Positions 5,479-6,019 of a stretch of 6,019 nucleotides of DNA are shown in pieces (position 1 is the first letter of the stretch; each line of letters opens with the position of its first letter). The stretch is from Planctomycetota bacterium. Lineage in GTDB: Bacteria; Planctomycetota; Brocadiia; SM23-32. The stretch spans positions 1 to 6,019 of the forward strand of contig JAUVVP010000146.1 in the NCBI GenBank assembly GCA_030604585.1. The letters are read 5' to 3'. Both the position numbers and the translations under genes were made by a program. The notes beneath the pieces were generated by a model, which had not been told where the DNA came from, searched no databases, and saw nothing but the letters and a program-made list of their open reading frames with translations.

Positions 5479-6019
5479 TCAGCCATCGTCGAAGGCCGCA
5501 TGGCCAACGGACAGACCGACGGAGCCATCTTCGCACGGCGGCCAGTACCACACAGTTTCCTGGGCATTGGCTGGGATCCAGCCCTGCTCGGCCGCCGCGA
5601 CACTCGACTGCATCGTAACCAGCAACCTCATACCCTCCGCGGCCCACTGGCGACGCAGGGCACCGCGTTCCTGTGCGGTCAGGCGGCAGTACGCGGACGC
5701 GGGTACGGCCCATGACGCCACGCGGAATCCGCCGATATGGGCCGCATAGAGCCTATACGTGCGGCCTACGGTCGCCACACGGTCGCCCTCCCGCACGCCT
5801 GCTCGACGCAGCGCGAGGGCCACCTCCTTGTGGAGGTGGTAGTCTTGGCTGGGCTCCGCAACAGCGTCTACCACGTCTTGCACTACATCCGTGGCGATGC
5901 CGATCAGGCAAAGGACGGCTAGTGCCGCCAGAACGGGGCGGCCCCTCGGGGCGGACCCTGCCTCCAGTGTAGTGGCACCGAGGGTGGCCGGCAGGCCAGC
6001 GATCCCAAGGAAGAGCAAC
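5479..6019 (-). CDS. C-terminal part of a membrane protein, possibly glycosyltransferase-type
   Basis: The frame is open to the window edge, so the start is missing; 179 codons are visible, ending with TGA at 5479-5481. Residues 1-14 and about 28-46 (PVLAALAVLCLIGIATDVV) are hydrophobic and look like membrane segments, the first being cut. After them comes a soluble tail of about 130 residues with KEVALALRRAGVREGDRVA (64-82). A last membrane helix followed by a tail reading roughly 'alpha helix, LRR-G-R-GDRVA-G' is a pattern I associate with the C-terminus of polytopic PMT/ArnT-like glycosyltransferases and similar uncharacterised membrane proteins. That family link is inference. It ends about 240 bp before the polymerase promoter, which makes co-transcription possible but not required. 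Confidence 0.7.
   Translation of the reverse strand, partial: LLFLGIAGLPATLGATTLEAGSAPRGRPVLAALAVLCLIGIATDVVQDVVDAVAEPSQDYHLHKEVALALRRAGVREGDRVATVGRTYRLYAAHIGGFRVASWAVPASAYCRLTAQERGALRRQWAAEGMRLLVTMQSSVAAAEQGWIPANAQETVWYWPPCEDGSVGLSVGHAAFDDG

Noticed and set aside
5282..5749. Plus-strand open frame of 155 codons
   Set aside because: It is antisense to the membrane-protein gene over much of its length, has Arg/Ser-rich low-complexity composition and no clear start site.
5820..5839. Perfect 8-bp hairpin (CCACCTCC/GGAGGTGG, 4-nt loop) in the membrane-protein gene
   Set aside because: It lies in ordinary-looking coding sequence, has no T tract, and a single short GC-rich stem is expected by chance in such DNA.
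1..6019. CRISPR arrays, tRNA or rRNA genes, transposase genes
   Set aside because: I looked for regularly spaced repeats, tRNA-like cloverleaf arms, rRNA motifs and transposase-like proteins and saw none. The inverted repeats present are isolated and of different families.

Overview
This is a GC-rich bacterial window with four protein-coding genes, two of them cut by the window edges. The gene families (a DUF4038/apiosidase-like glycoside hydrolase, a stand-alone DnaE2-like polymerase) and the abundant dispersed palindromic repeats fit an environmental bacterium of the Planctomycetota-Verrucomicrobiota type or a similar repeat-rich lineage. That placement is inference only; there is no rRNA or other marker here.

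Layout. Positions 1-107 (minus) hold the start of a gene for an exported protein, with its own SD and sigma70-like promoter. It diverges from 318-1688 (plus), an apiosidase-like glycoside hydrolase with a C-terminal putative collagen-binding-type beta domain, which also has a good promoter (TTGACA, 18 bp, TATAAG). The 210-bp gap between them is a divergent promoter region. Facing the hydrolase is a long minus-strand gene, 5178 down to 1744, for a DnaE-family DNA polymerase III alpha subunit that most resembles the error-prone DnaE2/ImuC type. Its own promoter (TTGACA, 17 bp, TATAGT) fixes the start at 5178. Upstream on the same strand, 5479-6019 is the C-terminal part of a membrane protein that looks like the end of a glycosyltransferase-type polytopic protein. 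Each complete gene has its own promoter and no operon linking functions is visible.

The most unusual thing is how palindromic repeats have entered the polymerase gene. Three different inverted-repeat families lie inside or at the end of the reading frame, all without breaking it: two adjacent ones in the PHP domain (about 4690-4838), one in the linker before the OB fold (2281-2328), and a MITE-like element (1681-1772) whose two arms supply the last codons and stop of the polymerase on one strand and of the hydrolase on the other. The PHP domain has also lost several of its usual metal ligands, while the polymerase catalytic aspartates are intact. The picture is of a catalytically competent, probably non-proofreading polymerase whose dispensable segments have absorbed repeats.
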